Shown piece after piece: positions 11,445 to 21,992 of a stretch of 64,000 bases of DNA (position 1 is its first letter; every line of letters starts with the position of its first letter). The notes under the pieces are model-generated. The model made no database searches and was not told the origin of the DNA. It saw only the letters and a program-made list of their open reading frames with translations. Where the stretch lies: assembly GCA_022496185.1 (NCBI GenBank), contig WTXG01000036.1:182802-246801 (forward strand), in the 5' to 3' direction. The translations under genes and the position numbers were made by a program. This stretch comes from Multifurca ochricompacta. Taxonomy: Eukaryota > Basidiomycota > Agaricomycetes > Russulales > Russulaceae.

Positions 11445-13563
11445 CTCAGAGAGGCTCATATACTTGGCTTCAGTGGTGGACTGTGCTACTGTTTTCTGCT
11501 TTCTGGAACACCAGGATATGGCACCATTTGCTAAGAAAAACACATAGCCTGAGGTGGAGTGGCAGTCCTCTTGATCTCCCCATGAGGAATCTGCAAAGCC
11601 ATTAAGGCCACTCTCCCCATTCCCTCCAGAATACCACAACTTGTAGTCTTTTGTACTATTTAGATACTTTAAGACATATTTTGCAAGCCGCATATGATCT
11701 TGAGAGGGATTGGAAGCGTATTGGCTAAGGTGTGCCACAGCAAAACTGATGTCGGGTCTGCTTCCAATCTGCACCCATAGCAGAGACCCCATTAACTGTT
11801 GGTACTTCTTTATCTCAGAAGTAGATGCCTGGCCATCAAACTTGACCAGATGTACATCAGCGCCAGAGGGAAGAGGAGTATATACTCAGTTGGAATCCCT
11901 CATCCCAAACTTCTCAATAATAGATAAAATGTAGGCTGCTTGGTCAATCTCCAGTGTCTTGTTAGGATGATCTCTGGTGATATTAACTCCAAGATATGAC
12001 TGGATTTTTCCCAAGTCAGTCATCTCATATCAATTAGATAGAGAGGACTTCAGCCACGTTATCTTATCATTGGAAGATCCAAGTATTGTAATGTCATCTA
12101 CATAGAGAATGACATAAAGTGAATCATCCCCCTCCTTTTGATGAAACACATATACTCCTGCATCAGAGTACGTCTGAGTGAAGCCCAGTTCATTGAGAAC
12201 TGCATGGAATTGAAGATTCCATGCTCGGGAAGCTTGTTTGAGGCCATATAATGCTTTTTGTAGCCTACAAACTTTGGACTCCTGACCAGCAACGACGAAA
12301 CCAACTGGTTGCTCCATATAAATTTCTTCATCCAGATTGCCATGAAGGAATGCCGATTTGACATCCATCTGGTGGATTTCCCAATCCTCTAGCATAGCTA
12401 GCGCTAGTAGTAATCTAAGTGATTCAAATCTGGCGACTGGAGAAAATGTTTCGTCAAAGTCCACCCCTTCTATTTGGGTGAAACCTTTTGCCACAAGCCT
12501 AGCACGAAACCATCCATCTGGTTTCAGTTTAAAAACCCATTTTGACTTGACAGCCTTTCTTCCTTTTGGAAGATCCTCAAGGCGCCACACATTAAGTTTA
12601 TCTAAGGCATCAATTTCATATTTGCATGCCTCAAGCCATTCATCAGCATTGTCAGACTGCATTGCCTCCTGAAAAGTCAGGGGATCTCTATAAGTGACTC
12701 CTGCGGCATTTAGCAATTCCATATGCCCAAGTCTGGAAGAACCCTGCACGAACTCAGCATTATCCTCATTATAGAATCGAGGGTTCATGCGACATGAACA
12801 TTTGGGATGGGCAGTATCAAGATCTAAATCTTCCTGCACAGCCCTGTCACGTTGTTGAGATCATGGACTTTCCCTAGTAAAAACTGGTTGGGGAAGTCTG
12901 CCAACATTCTTCTTAGATTGTCTCTTGGCATGGGTTCTCTGGGGGAGTTCAGATGGTTCCATGATTTGGGACAGTGGTGTCTGATAGATAGTTTGATCGT
13001 GTGTATCAAGCTCATTATTGGGTGTGGTAGACTCAGGATTTACTTGAGGAGGTTCCACTACCTCCTGTTCCTCAACCTTGGCATCCTTGTCTTCAGGAGC
13101 CTGAGGAACTGTGGCTATTGCTGGTTGAGGCTGGACAGGCCTCTCAACTTCTAGTACAAAAGGCGTAACTTTTTCCTTTTGTTTTCCCTTGCTGTCCTTG
13201 GCAAGGTTGGATGGGAAGGATCCTTCATCAAATGTCACATCTCTTGACAATATGAAGGATCAAGTATGCATATCCCAAAGAAGATATCCTTTAGAGTGGG
13301 GTGCATACCTGACAAAGACTGTTTCCCTGGCTTTGTGGTCCAGTTTATGTCTTTTATCCTCTGGGACAGTATAATAGGCTAAGCAGCCAAATATTTTAAA
13401 GTAGGAGACATCTGGAATGTCCCCATCCAGAAGCTCAAGCGGTGTCCTCCACTTATTAGAATGGATGGGCATTCTGTTGTATATGTGACAGGCTGTATGC
13501 ACTGCACATTCCCAGAAACCAAGGGAAAGACCAGCATGATGCAGCATACTGGTAGCTTTTTCC
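11445..13563 (-). pseudogene. copia pol: integrase C-terminus, linker, RT, start of RNase H
   Basis: In coding order (high to low coordinate) it holds the integrase C-terminal part (AGLSLGFWECAVHTACHIYN, FKIFGCLAYYTVP), a Pro/Glu-rich linker, and a Ty1/copia reverse transcriptase (VFKLKPDG, ARLVAKGFTQIEGVDFDETF, QMDVKSAFLHGNL, ALYGLKQASRAWN, catalytic YVDD), then the RNase H start (GSRPDISFAVAHLSQYASNP, ADSSWGDQEDCHSTSGYVFF). In-frame TGA codons at 13260-13262, 12861-12863, 12030-12032 and near 11890 inactivate it. The gypsy solo LTR at 13569 and copia solo LTR at 11439 bound the segment. Confidence 0.85.
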
Positions 13564-13568
13564 ATGAT

Positions 13569-14146
13569 TGTTACGAACCCCGTCCCTCCCTGTGTTCTTT
13601 TTCCTACCTAACGACGACCCCTCCCTGCCACCCACACTTCACTACCAGATCACGTCTCCATCGTGGGATCCGTCACATGCCCTTCGTCCATCCCTGTGAC
13701 TCGTTTGCTTGTTCATGTTTACCTGTTTGTTTCTTTGCTTATCACTTATCTCCTTATCATACGATCAGACATTTACTTAATCCCCTATCAGTAGAAGCCA
13801 GGCTTTACGCCCTCCGCTTTCAGATATTTGGGCCCACTTGACTCCGTACTCTTATCTCGTAGATGCCCACTGCCTTACGTATATAAGTCCGCTATAGCTA
13901 CCCGGTAGACCTTAGACTCGACTTATTGAATACATTGGTGCTTGTCTTTCGGACTTCCCTTTGCTCCTTAAGGATCCTGTTGTCTCAGTGCTTCTGGCAC
14001 TTCCCGCTCACCATCGTCTCAGAGTACAGCCTCTTTGACTTTGACTCGTCATGCTTTGCTCCAAGGGATCTAGTTGGTCCCTTATCTGAACCCCCGTATC
14101 GCGCTGTCACACAAGTCGTGTGGAATGTCCTGCACCGGACGTAACA
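13569..14146 (+). mobile_element. family A solo LTR, TSD ATGAT
   Basis: It runs from TGTTACGAACC to CCGGACGTAACA, 578 bp, flanked by ATGAT at 13564-13568 and 14147-14151. It has the family A TATA-like box and the AGACTCGACTT segment used as self-primer. It splits the copia integrase gene. Apart from its first ~54 bp it closely matches the two truncated tandem LTR units at 48676-49723. Confidence 0.9.
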
Positions 14147-14151
14147 ATGAT

Positions 14152-14515
14152 GGTTCTGTTGAACCTTTCAGCCCTTCCATTCTGTTGTGGGGAATATGGC
14201 ATTGTTAATTTATGCTCTATGCCAGCCTGCTCAAGTATTGACTTCAACTCCCTATTAACAAATTCACCACCTCGGTCTGTATGTAAGGTCTTTATTTTCC
14301 TGTCTGTTTTATTTTCCAGGAATGCCTTAATGTTACAGAAAACCGATGTAAAGTCACTTTTTGCTTTCATAGCAACAACTAGAGCAGTCCTGCTAAAGTC
14401 ATCTATGAAAGTGGCAAAGTATAGGTTCCCTTGAATTGAAGTACATTGTAGAGGACCAACTAGGTCACTATGAATGACTTCCAAGGGTGCTGAAGCTCTC
14501 TTTTGAGAGGGAGGG
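14152..14515 (-). pseudogene. copia pol, integrase core
   Basis: The frame carries the retroviral-type integrase core: a first Asp (ATFIDDFSR), second Asp (HTDRGGEFVN) and Glu region (YSPQQNGRAERFNRTI). It joins 13563 across the family A solo LTR and 15990 across the hAT-a copy. The frame itself is open, but the gene is broken on both sides. Confidence 0.85.
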
Positions 14516-14523
14516 AATGGAAG

Positions 14524-15981
14524 TAGTGATTGTCAAGGGGTTTTGTACCCACGCGGGTAAGCGCCGCGGGTTTTGCCAGGTACGGGTACGGGTATACGGC
14601 TCCCAACCCATGGAAACCCATACCCGCGCGGCGGGTTTGGCAGGTATAGGCGCCGATTATGCATTGACAAGATCAGTAGAATTTCCGAGATAAAACACAT
14701 CTGCAGCCACAAAAATACAAGATCTCGTCTGATGTATGCTACAGGGTGGCGTTAAATATGTTCTAGTATTATCCTACAAAATATCAAAGCAGATTAACAG
14801 TGCGATGTAAAATAAAATCCTTATCAGTGATCCACTTTCTTGAAAACCATGATACATCTGTTTTATTAACGTGCGACCAATTCTGCCGGTCTGGCACTAT
14901 CTAAAATACACTTTAGACTAATATAGACTATTCTATAATCTAATTATCAAATTACTTTATTGAAACAAGGCCCGCGTGTGTCTACAAGCTGCATGGGGCA
15001 GCGACTACATTGCATCGCATGGTGGTCTGACCTCCTTCCTATTAAGGAAGGTTGACTTAAACGCGCAGAATCATGCATCCAGGGACTAGGACAGTTGTGC
15101 TTGTATGAAATGAAACCAGAATAATAAAATAATAATGTAAATAAAGGATCCATTTAATCTTCTGAACATAAACCAACAATTTTTGAGGAATCTTGAGTAG
15201 CCATAAATGAACGCGTTGTGTCCAAGTGCTTATCTCCTTGACCAGGATGGCCCGGGCCATTTACCTGAAATGCGCAGAAATGCAAAGAACAGTCGCGCTC
15301 ATATAAAATTGAAACCAGAATAATAAAATAAAAATGGAATAATAAATTATCTTAATCTTATGAACATAAAATAGGAATCTTTGAGGGATCTTGAGTAGCC
15401 ATAAATGAACACGTTGTGTCCAAGTGCATATCTCCTTGACCGGGATCTCCCAGGCCGGATGTCCAAAATGTGCAATGCAAGTAAAGAACTTGCACACGTT
15501 TCATTTTATGGGTAACCCAGGTATCAAAACAATTACCCAGGGGTTACCCCTGCAAATTGCTATGTGTTCATCAAATTATTTTGCATTCTGTGTGGTTATC
15601 TGACAGGCTTTTCATCAATGTTCTATAACATCCTATCTAATCATCTCTTTATACTGTATTTTAGTTGTGCTTGTATAAAATTGAAAGCAGAATAATAAAA
15701 TAAAAATGGAATAATGAATTATCTTAATCTTCTGAACATAAAATAAGAGTCATTGAGGGATCTTAAGCAGCCACAAATGAACGTGTTGTGTATCTTCTTG
15801 GTCCAGGAAGGCCCGGGCCGGGTATCCGAAATGCACAATGCAAGTAAAGAACTTGCACGCATTTTCACGGGTGACCCGTGGGTAACCCGCGGGTTACCCG
15901 TACCCGTAGTGACGGGTACGGGTACGGGTACGGGTACAGGTACCAACAAGGATACCCCAGGGTTACCCCTGCCAATCACTA
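14524..15981. mobile_element. hAT-a copy 2, TSD AATGGAAG
   Basis: Termini TAGTGATTG and CAATCACTA; 8-bp duplication AATGGAAG at 14516-14523 and 15982-15989. The length is 1,458 bp against 1,452 bp for copy 1, and most of the sequence is identical by eye, including the subterminal GGGTACGG runs and the three internal repeats. No transposase frame is seen. Removing it restores the copia frame between the pre-integrase zinc motif and the integrase core. Confidence 0.87.
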
Positions 15982-15989
15982 AATGGAAG

Positions 15990-16789
15990 ATGGTGTGATT
16001 TTCCCATTTCACAGCCATAACATGGCTTGTCTTCCATTTGGCTATTATCTATATTAAGGCCTTTTACAGCCTTAGGAGCATGTCTTTTGAGGGCCTCTTT
16101 TGACATATGACCCATGCGCAAATGCCAGGTATCAAGGCTACTTGATGCAGATTTATGGGAAGCAGTATTTAGATTCTGCATAGTTTTCCCAAGGACCCAA
16201 TAAAGTCCCATAGCCTTGACACCTTCCGCTATAATTGCATTATTGTACTTTATTCTGACCTCAGATGGAGTGAATTCCACTGAGCTGCCTTTGTCTGTGA
16301 TGCAGCTTGTCGACAGTATTCTTTCACTGCCAGGCATATAGTAGACATTATTTAACTCTAACTCATAATTATTGCGAGTTTTGAGAATGACTTTGCCTGT
16401 TCCTTTGACTTGGACTATGGAGCCATCACCAATTGTCACCTGGTGTCCCATATGTGGGAGATATTCAGAAAAGTCTTCTAAATATGGTGTGAAATGAGTG
16501 GTGGCTCCACTGTCCATCATCCAAGGGTTGCTGCCATCATCAACTTCTTGCATATGTTTGGTCAAGGAATAAAGTGAAATGTGAGGTGTCTCATGCACCT
16601 CCTGTATTCTGCCACTACCATTAACTATGGTAGCTACTTGTGTGGAGTTTGTTTGTACACTGGGGCCTTGCCCCTTCCTCTTGTTGCCCTTTTTGCCTGC
16701 ATCAGCATTGGCTCTGTCCTGTTTCCTTTGCCGACATTCATTAGCCTTGTGGCCCAGCTTCTGGCAATAGAAGCAGGTGACATCATTGG
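15990..16789 (-). pseudogene. copia gag C-terminus, protease, GAG-pre-integrase
   Basis: In coding order the open frame gives a gag zinc knuckle (CFYCQKLGHKANEC, CX2CX4HX4C), a basic stretch, an aspartic protease site (WMMDSGATTHFTP), and the GAG-pre-integrase/integrase zinc region (WHLRMGHMSKEALKRH ... CYGCEMGKSH). No ATG is present at its upstream edge because the 16795-18120 insertion cuts gag just before the knuckle. The frame is fairly well preserved, but the gene as a whole is dead. Confidence 0.85.
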
Positions 16790-16794
16790 ATGAT

Positions 16795-18120
16795 TGTAAT
16801 GCTCAGCAGGGCATTGCTGTGCGATGTGCACCAGTCGGCGCGAGTCCACTGACACTAGTCCGGCACTAGTCAGCCACATCTGCGGCACCCAACACTGTGG
16901 GTCCGGGATCTCCAGCAAGCCTGGCACAACAAGGCCAGGCTCTTAGCTTCAGGGTGAATAGGAAGTTGTGCTATAACCAAGCACAGAGAGAGACGGGACA
17001 AGTCAGCCAAAGGGAGCTAATCCCCTAAGGCTGTTGAGTGGGGACAGGACCTGGCCACAGTGCTAGAAGCACACCAAGTGGACCAAAGTCAGAGAGGGCA
17101 AAGGAAGGGAAGCCAGAGCATCAACAGCATCTGGGTAATGGATGGGATTCAGAACAGAAGTGCACACCCATTGCCAGAGGCAATGGGGTCCTTCCGGAGA
17201 TTATGAAGAATGAAAAAGGGCAAATAAGCCCCTCTGTATTCCATGACTAGGGAAACTCTAGGCTGAAGGCACAAGAGGTCAAATCTAGGGTTGTACAAAC
17301 TGTCTACAGGGTCTTATATACTGTATGGGGATCTGGTTTGTAGCTAATCAGGAACAGGGTCAGAGTCCTTATCATCCAATAGCAGATAAGATGTCAAATA
17401 TAGTCCATGATAAGGATAAGCCTTATCAGAAGCATAATCATGTGGGACAGCCCCACAGGAGTCATATCAGTGTGGGAGGATTCCCACCAGGGTCAGGGGT
17501 AAATGGGGAGATAACAGGTCCACAGGAGTCAGGGTGGATGTGGGAATACTCCCACAGGAATCAGAGAAGCGAATGATAAGCCAGATGGGCCATGTGATCA
17601 GAAATGGGTAAATGATCAGATGAAGATGCTGTGATCAGGGTCAGGGATCACATGGTCCAAAGTCACATGGTCAGGGATCACATGGTCAAGGATCACATGG
17701 TCAGGGATCACATGACTGGCAGAGGGTCAAGTACAAGCCAAAGTTGTCTAGTTGTCTGGACTGGTCAGATTGGCAGGGACAATGTCAGGGGTTCCTATGG
17801 GTGTCAAGCACAGGGACAGGGTCAGGAGCAGTGGCCAAGGCATAAGCCAAGGCAGCAAGGAAGGGTGGTATACATCCAACAGTGTAGCAGCATAACTACC
17901 AGCAGGTTAGGTGTAAATGGTGGCATGGGAGGTCAGTCCTATGAACAATGTCACAGGAATCAGGGTAGGGTCCTGGGCACACAGGCCACAGGCATCAAGG
18001 AAGGTCCCAAGGCAACAGGCCAAGGGCATCAAAGAGTGGTCCAGAGAAGGAGGAGATCAAGGATGGTGCAAAGAATAAGGCATGGTGTGCAGGGTCAGGA
18101 AAAAGAGTAGGGTTGTAACA
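16795..18120 (+). mobile_element. LTR-like element of 1,326 bp, unknown family, TSD ATGAT
   Basis: It begins TGTAATGCTC and ends GTTGTAACA (TG...CA), with ATGAT at 16790-16794 and 18121-18125; excision rejoins the copia gag. There is no convincing coding frame. A TATATA stretch is near 17316. The interior is rich in cacatggtc, caggggtc and acaggaatca-type short repeats. It behaves as a solo LTR or small terminal-repeat element of a family otherwise absent here, so its superfamily is open. Confidence 0.7.
17633..17712 (+). repeat. short tandem repeats, gatcacatggtc units
   Basis: A unit of about 17-18 bp built on tcagggatcacatggtc repeats four to five times with small changes. The long frame across it (Met-Val-Arg-Asp-His pattern) is only the repeat translated. 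Confidence 0.7.
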
Positions 18121-18125
18121 ATGAT

Positions 18126-18269
18126 GATGCACCTGCAGGTTGTGGTGTGAAATTTGTTTGTTTTTTGTTTTTATTTTTGTTGACATGGGCTGCCTTGTTA
18201 AGGGCAGCCCCAACACCACTTCCTGTGGGCCAGCTAGTCGGCTTTCCTCATTTAGGAACCTTTGTACAA
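18126..18269 (-). pseudogene. copia gag remnant
   Basis: Minus-strand sequence reads in frame into the gag knuckle at 16789 once the 1.33-kb insertion and its duplicated ATGAT are removed. It has no domain of its own and is cut by the family A LTR at 18270. The 5' end and 5' LTR of the copia element are not in the window. Confidence 0.5.
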
Positions 18270-18862
18270 TGTTACATCTGGTGCGGGACGTTCCACACAA
18301 CTTGTGTGACAGTGTGGTTCATGTACTGGGGTAAGGGATCAATAGGATCCTTTGGAGTTCCAAGGGATGAGTCAAAGTCAAAGGGGCTGTTCCCTAGTGA
18401 CGATGTTGAGCAGAAAGTGCTGAAAGCACTGAGACAAATGAGTCAGAGGTTTCAAGGGGAAGTCCGGAAGACAAACACCAATGTATTCAATAAGTCGAGT
18501 CTGAGGTTTACAATGTAACTACAGTGGGCTTATATACGTAATCGGATGGGCATCTATAGATAACGATAACGGAGTCAAGTGGGCCCAAATATATGGAAGC
18601 GGATGGCGTAAAGCCTGGCTTCTGATAGGGAACTAAGTAAGTGTCCGATCGTAAGATAAGAAGATAAGAAGATAAACAGATAAGCAGGTAAACATGGGCA
18701 AACGTCAGGTCAATATGTACAAGCTGAGTCACGGGGATGGACGTAGGGCATGTGACAGGTCCCATGATGGGGACGTGATCAAGAAGTGTAAGGTAGGCGG
18801 TAAGGAGGGATTCTTGTTGGGAAGGGTGAAGAAAGTAGGGAGGCTCGGCAGTGGTCATAACA
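18270..18862 (-). mobile_element. A1 3' LTR (family A)
   Basis: It runs 593 bp from tgttacatctggtgcggg to gtcataaca. The minus-strand PPT complement (tcaccccctcttcttg) follows at 18863. Minus-strand TATA-like sequence and the AGACTCGACTT segment lie near 18494-18536. It is the 3' LTR of A1 because the ORF3 stop lies just inside it. Confidence 0.85.
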
Positions 18863-18893
18863 TCACCCCCTCTTCTTGTTCTAGCAGACCTGG

Positions 18894-20093
18894 CTAGAAA
18901 CGACTCATACTGTCATCATCCTGCACCAGGTCCAAGTAATCGTTGGCTACATTACGATCATCCATGGTGTAGTTCTCCTTGTCCTCATCCTGGGGACATC
19001 TATGAGCACGGAGGAACCCATAAGGGCCGCGTTGACCACATGAGTGGCACAAGTCGTGAATGGGGCAGTCCAACTTGCGGTGTCCCAAATTGTGACGTAA
19101 GCATTTGCCGCACCACCCAGATGGGTTGATAATCATTGGGGCAACTCCTACGCATCGGAAGATACAGAATCGGCTCCAATGGAGATTGCTGCGACAGTGC
19201 CAACACCATTTGCGATTAAGGGGGCAGTTCCAGCTGATGTGGTACTTGCTATTGCACTGCCAGCAGGTCTCTCCGCGGGGGTTTTTGTGCATACGTGGCA
19301 TTTCAAATCGATTTGGTATCAATCTTGGGGCAGCCCCTAGCGACCGTGGGGGGAGAGGTCAGGCATACGTGTTGGCGTACCTTTCAGCAATGGTCTGGTA
19401 TGCATCCCCTGTCTCCAACCTCTTCCAAATCTCCACCAGCTCCTGTTCCACCTGGAACATCCCATTCGTCAATCGTGTCATCATCTTTGTGTGTTCCTTG
19501 TATTGCTTGTTGAGCATCGTACACAGCGTTAAGTTCTTCTGCAGTCTCATGACCTCTGCCTTGAGACGCAGGAGTCGCATGTCATTCAGTACTTCGTCGA
19601 TGGCAAAGGCACAGGAATCTTCCGCGGCCAGGTGCCCGAGCTGTTCGCCGCTCATAGTGTGGTGAAGGTGACCCATATACCTCTCTTCCAAATAGACCGG
19701 GGCCCCATAAACAGGGCCATCTTTCTTCATACATCCGGCGATGTCCACTCCTCCATTAGTGTAGAATATGTACTTAGCGATTGCAACCGTCCCATCAGCC
19801 ATCGTGATTTTGAGGGGGAAATACATCGAGGAGTTGGGGTTGTTGGCAAAGAAAGGGAATTTGGGAACTTCATCATCTAGCTCCATCCCCAACAGGTCGT
19901 TTGGGTGTGGCTCCTCACTGTGTTCGAAATCATCATTCGGGTTGGGGGACTGATTCTTGACCTGAGCTTTGATGGCTTCATAGTCGATAGGTGAAGAGGG
20001 ATGTGTGGAGGGGTGAGCAGAGGGGAAGTTCTCGATGACTACAGTGGTGGCAGTGAATGCATCGACGGCAGCATTGGCAGTGATGAAAGACAT
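18894..20093 (-). pseudogene. A1 ORF3, zinc-knuckle accessory protein, one nonsense codon
   Basis: ATG at 20091-20093. The N-terminal Pro/acidic part, the conserved middle (MYFPLKITMADG, KYIFYTNGGVDIAGCMKKDG, GAPVYLEERY), the helical segment ending GDAYQTIAERYA, four Cys/His clusters (CWQCNSKYHISWNC, CWHCRSNLHWSRFC, a CX2CX6HX4C, a CX2C...HXC) and the acidic tail DDYLDLVQDDD are all present. A TGA at 19359-19361 replaces the Arg of sister copies (RPLPPRSLG region). Apart from that stop the frame is open. It sits between the chromodomain of pol and the 3' LTR. Confidence 0.8.
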
Positions 20094-20149
20094 GATAGAC
20101 TGGATGGTGGTAGAACATTGCTGGGGAAGCATGTACTGGGGAACTTGCT

Positions 20150-21056
20150 TAGGGTCTGGGGTCATTCTTTTAACTGGCTTTGGGCACTTCTGGATGTCAG
20201 GTGTGGAACTCCGAGATAAGGACCAGGGCAAAGATATTCCCGGCTGGTTCCCATGAATTGTCAGAGTCTGGGAATCCCTTCCACTTAATCAGGTAGTGCA
20301 GTTTGCGCCCTCAGCCTTTGCGCATGGAGTCTAGAACTCACTCCACTTCCCATTCCGCTTCTCCATCAATCAGTTCTGGAGGGGGCTTTGGGAAGTTTTC
20401 CCCATGTAGGGACATCTCTTTGTAAGGCGTCAGGAGTCGGGCATGTGAAGACCAGGTGGATTCTCCATGTGAGTGGAAGCTCGAGCTCATATGACACATC
20501 TGACAGCTTCCTCATTATCTTGAATGGTCCATGTCGTCAGGGTGCCAATTTGGCTGTTGGGTGTGACGTACAAATGTTCTTCCCTTCCAACCATACCAGG
20601 TCATTGGTTCAATAAGGTGTGAACTTTGAGGGCTTCTCCAACAGGGTCTTCTGGGCCTTCAGTAAGTTCTCATTGGCCGATTGCCTGATCTCCTCCCATT
20701 GGCTGATACGCTGTGCAGCTGATGGGACGTTTGTGGGCTTGCTGGCCCAGGTGGTCCGCGGCGTCCATCCCATGATAAGGGAGAATGGGGAGGTTTTTGT
20801 AGTGCCATTGGGCCATGAGTTATGCACAAACTCCGCAGTTGCCAGCCAATCAGCCCAGTCATCCTGTCATCCGTTACACCAGAATCGAAGATATTGTTCT
20901 AGCCACTGGTTTGTCCTTTCTGACTGCCCGTCCATCTGCGGATGGTAAGCCGTTGAGATATTCTGTTTTACATCTAGCACTTTGCAAAGTGCTCTGGTGA
21001 ATGTAGAGGTGAATTGTGGGTCACGGTCGGAAATGACTTTCTCTGGGAGACCATAG
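20150..21056 (-). pseudogene. A1 pol remnant: integrase C-terminus and chromodomain
   Basis: Pieces of a chromoviral integrase tail are readable: MHNSWPNGTTKTSPFSLIMG and the downstream KFTPY region at 20609-20827, then a decayed chromodomain before ORF3, with several TGA codons (for example near 20536, LAP*RHGPF). The segment is cut by the next LTR at 21057. The rest of A1 pol, gag and 5' LTR are missing. Confidence 0.75.
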
Positions 21057-21386
21057 TGTTATGTCCAGTGTGGGACGTTCTACACGACTTGTGTGACAGT
21101 GTGGTACACGGGTCTAGGTAAGAAACCAATAAGGCTCCTTGGAGTTACTGATGACAAGTCAAAGTCAAAGAGGCTGTACTCTAAGACGATGTTGAACGGA
21201 AAGGTGTCAGAAACACCAAGACAACTGAGCTCAAGGATCAAAGGGAAGTCCAGAAGACAAGCACCGATGTATTCAATAAGTCGAGTCTGAGGTCTACAAT
21301 GTAGTTACAGCAGACTTATATACGTAATCGAGTGAGTGTCTATGAGATAAGAAAGTCGAGTCAGGTGGGCCCAAATATATGGAAGC
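21057..21386 (-). mobile_element. truncated family A LTR
   Basis: It starts tgttatgtccagtgtggg and matches about the first 330 bp (in + reading) of family A LTRs, stopping after gggcccaaatatatggaagc where the A2 LTR begins in the opposite orientation. Its remaining ~250 bp are not adjacent. The head-to-head arrangement fits insertion of A2 into an older LTR. Confidence 0.8.
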
Positions 21387-21973
21387 TGTTACGACCTCCA
21401 CCTTCTGCTCCCGTTTTCTTCTTCCTCCCCAATGACGACCCCTCCTTGCCACCTACCCTACACTTCTCAATCACATCCCCATCGTGGGATCCGTCACATG
21501 CTCTACTTCCATCCCCGTGACCCACTTTGTACTTATTGACGCACCGTTTACCCATGTTTCGCTTCTTGTCTTATCTTCTTATCTTTATGACCGGACACTT
21601 ACTTAATACCCTATCAGAAGCACAACTTTACGCTGTTCGCTTTTGTATATTTGGGCCCACCTGACTCCATATCCTTATCTCATAGACGCTCACTGAATTA
21701 CGTATATAAGTCCGCTGTAGCTACCCTGTAGACCTCAGACTTGACTTATTGAATACATCGGTGCTTGTCTTCCGGACACCCCCCCTTGGATCTCTGACTC
21801 AGTTGTCTCAAGTGTTTCCGACACTTTTCTAACTTAACACCATCTTAGGGAGCGCCCCTTTGACTGTGACTCGTCCCACTTTAAACTCCAAGAAGCCTTA
21901 TTGGTTTCTTACCTGAACTCATGAATCGCGCTGACACACAAGTCATGTGGAACGTCCCGCACTGGGCATAACA
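21387..21973 (+). mobile_element. A2 5' LTR (family A)
   Basis: It runs 587 bp, TGTTACGACC to GGGCATAACA. A TATATAAG box at 21703-21710 lies 34 bp above AGACTTGACTT (21737-21747), the presumed transcript start. The PBS follows directly at 21974. Confidence 0.9.
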
Positions 21974-21986
21974 TCAAGTCAAGTCT
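21974..21986 (+). promoter_or_regulatory. A2 primer-binding site, self-priming type
   Basis: Sequence TC-AAGTCAAGTCT. The 11 nt at 21976-21986 are the exact reverse complement of AGACTTGACTT at 21737-21747 in the same LTR. The other A-family PBSs read AAGTCGAGTCT and pair with AGACTCGACTT; A2 has changed at both sites together. This fits the Tf1 mechanism, in which the 5' end of the mRNA primes minus-strand synthesis. Confidence 0.8.
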
Positions 21987-21992
21987 CTCATC

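Noticed and set aside
13926..14144. Recurring 72-81-codon frames in each family A LTR (for example 13926-14144, 48678-48896, 49202-49420)
   Set aside because: They recur only because the LTR sequence recurs; they show frame loss between LTR variants and contain no motif.
17631..18110. 159-codon frame rich in Met-Val-Arg-Asp-His
   Set aside because: It is the translation of the short tandem repeats in the orphan LTR-like element, with no domain.
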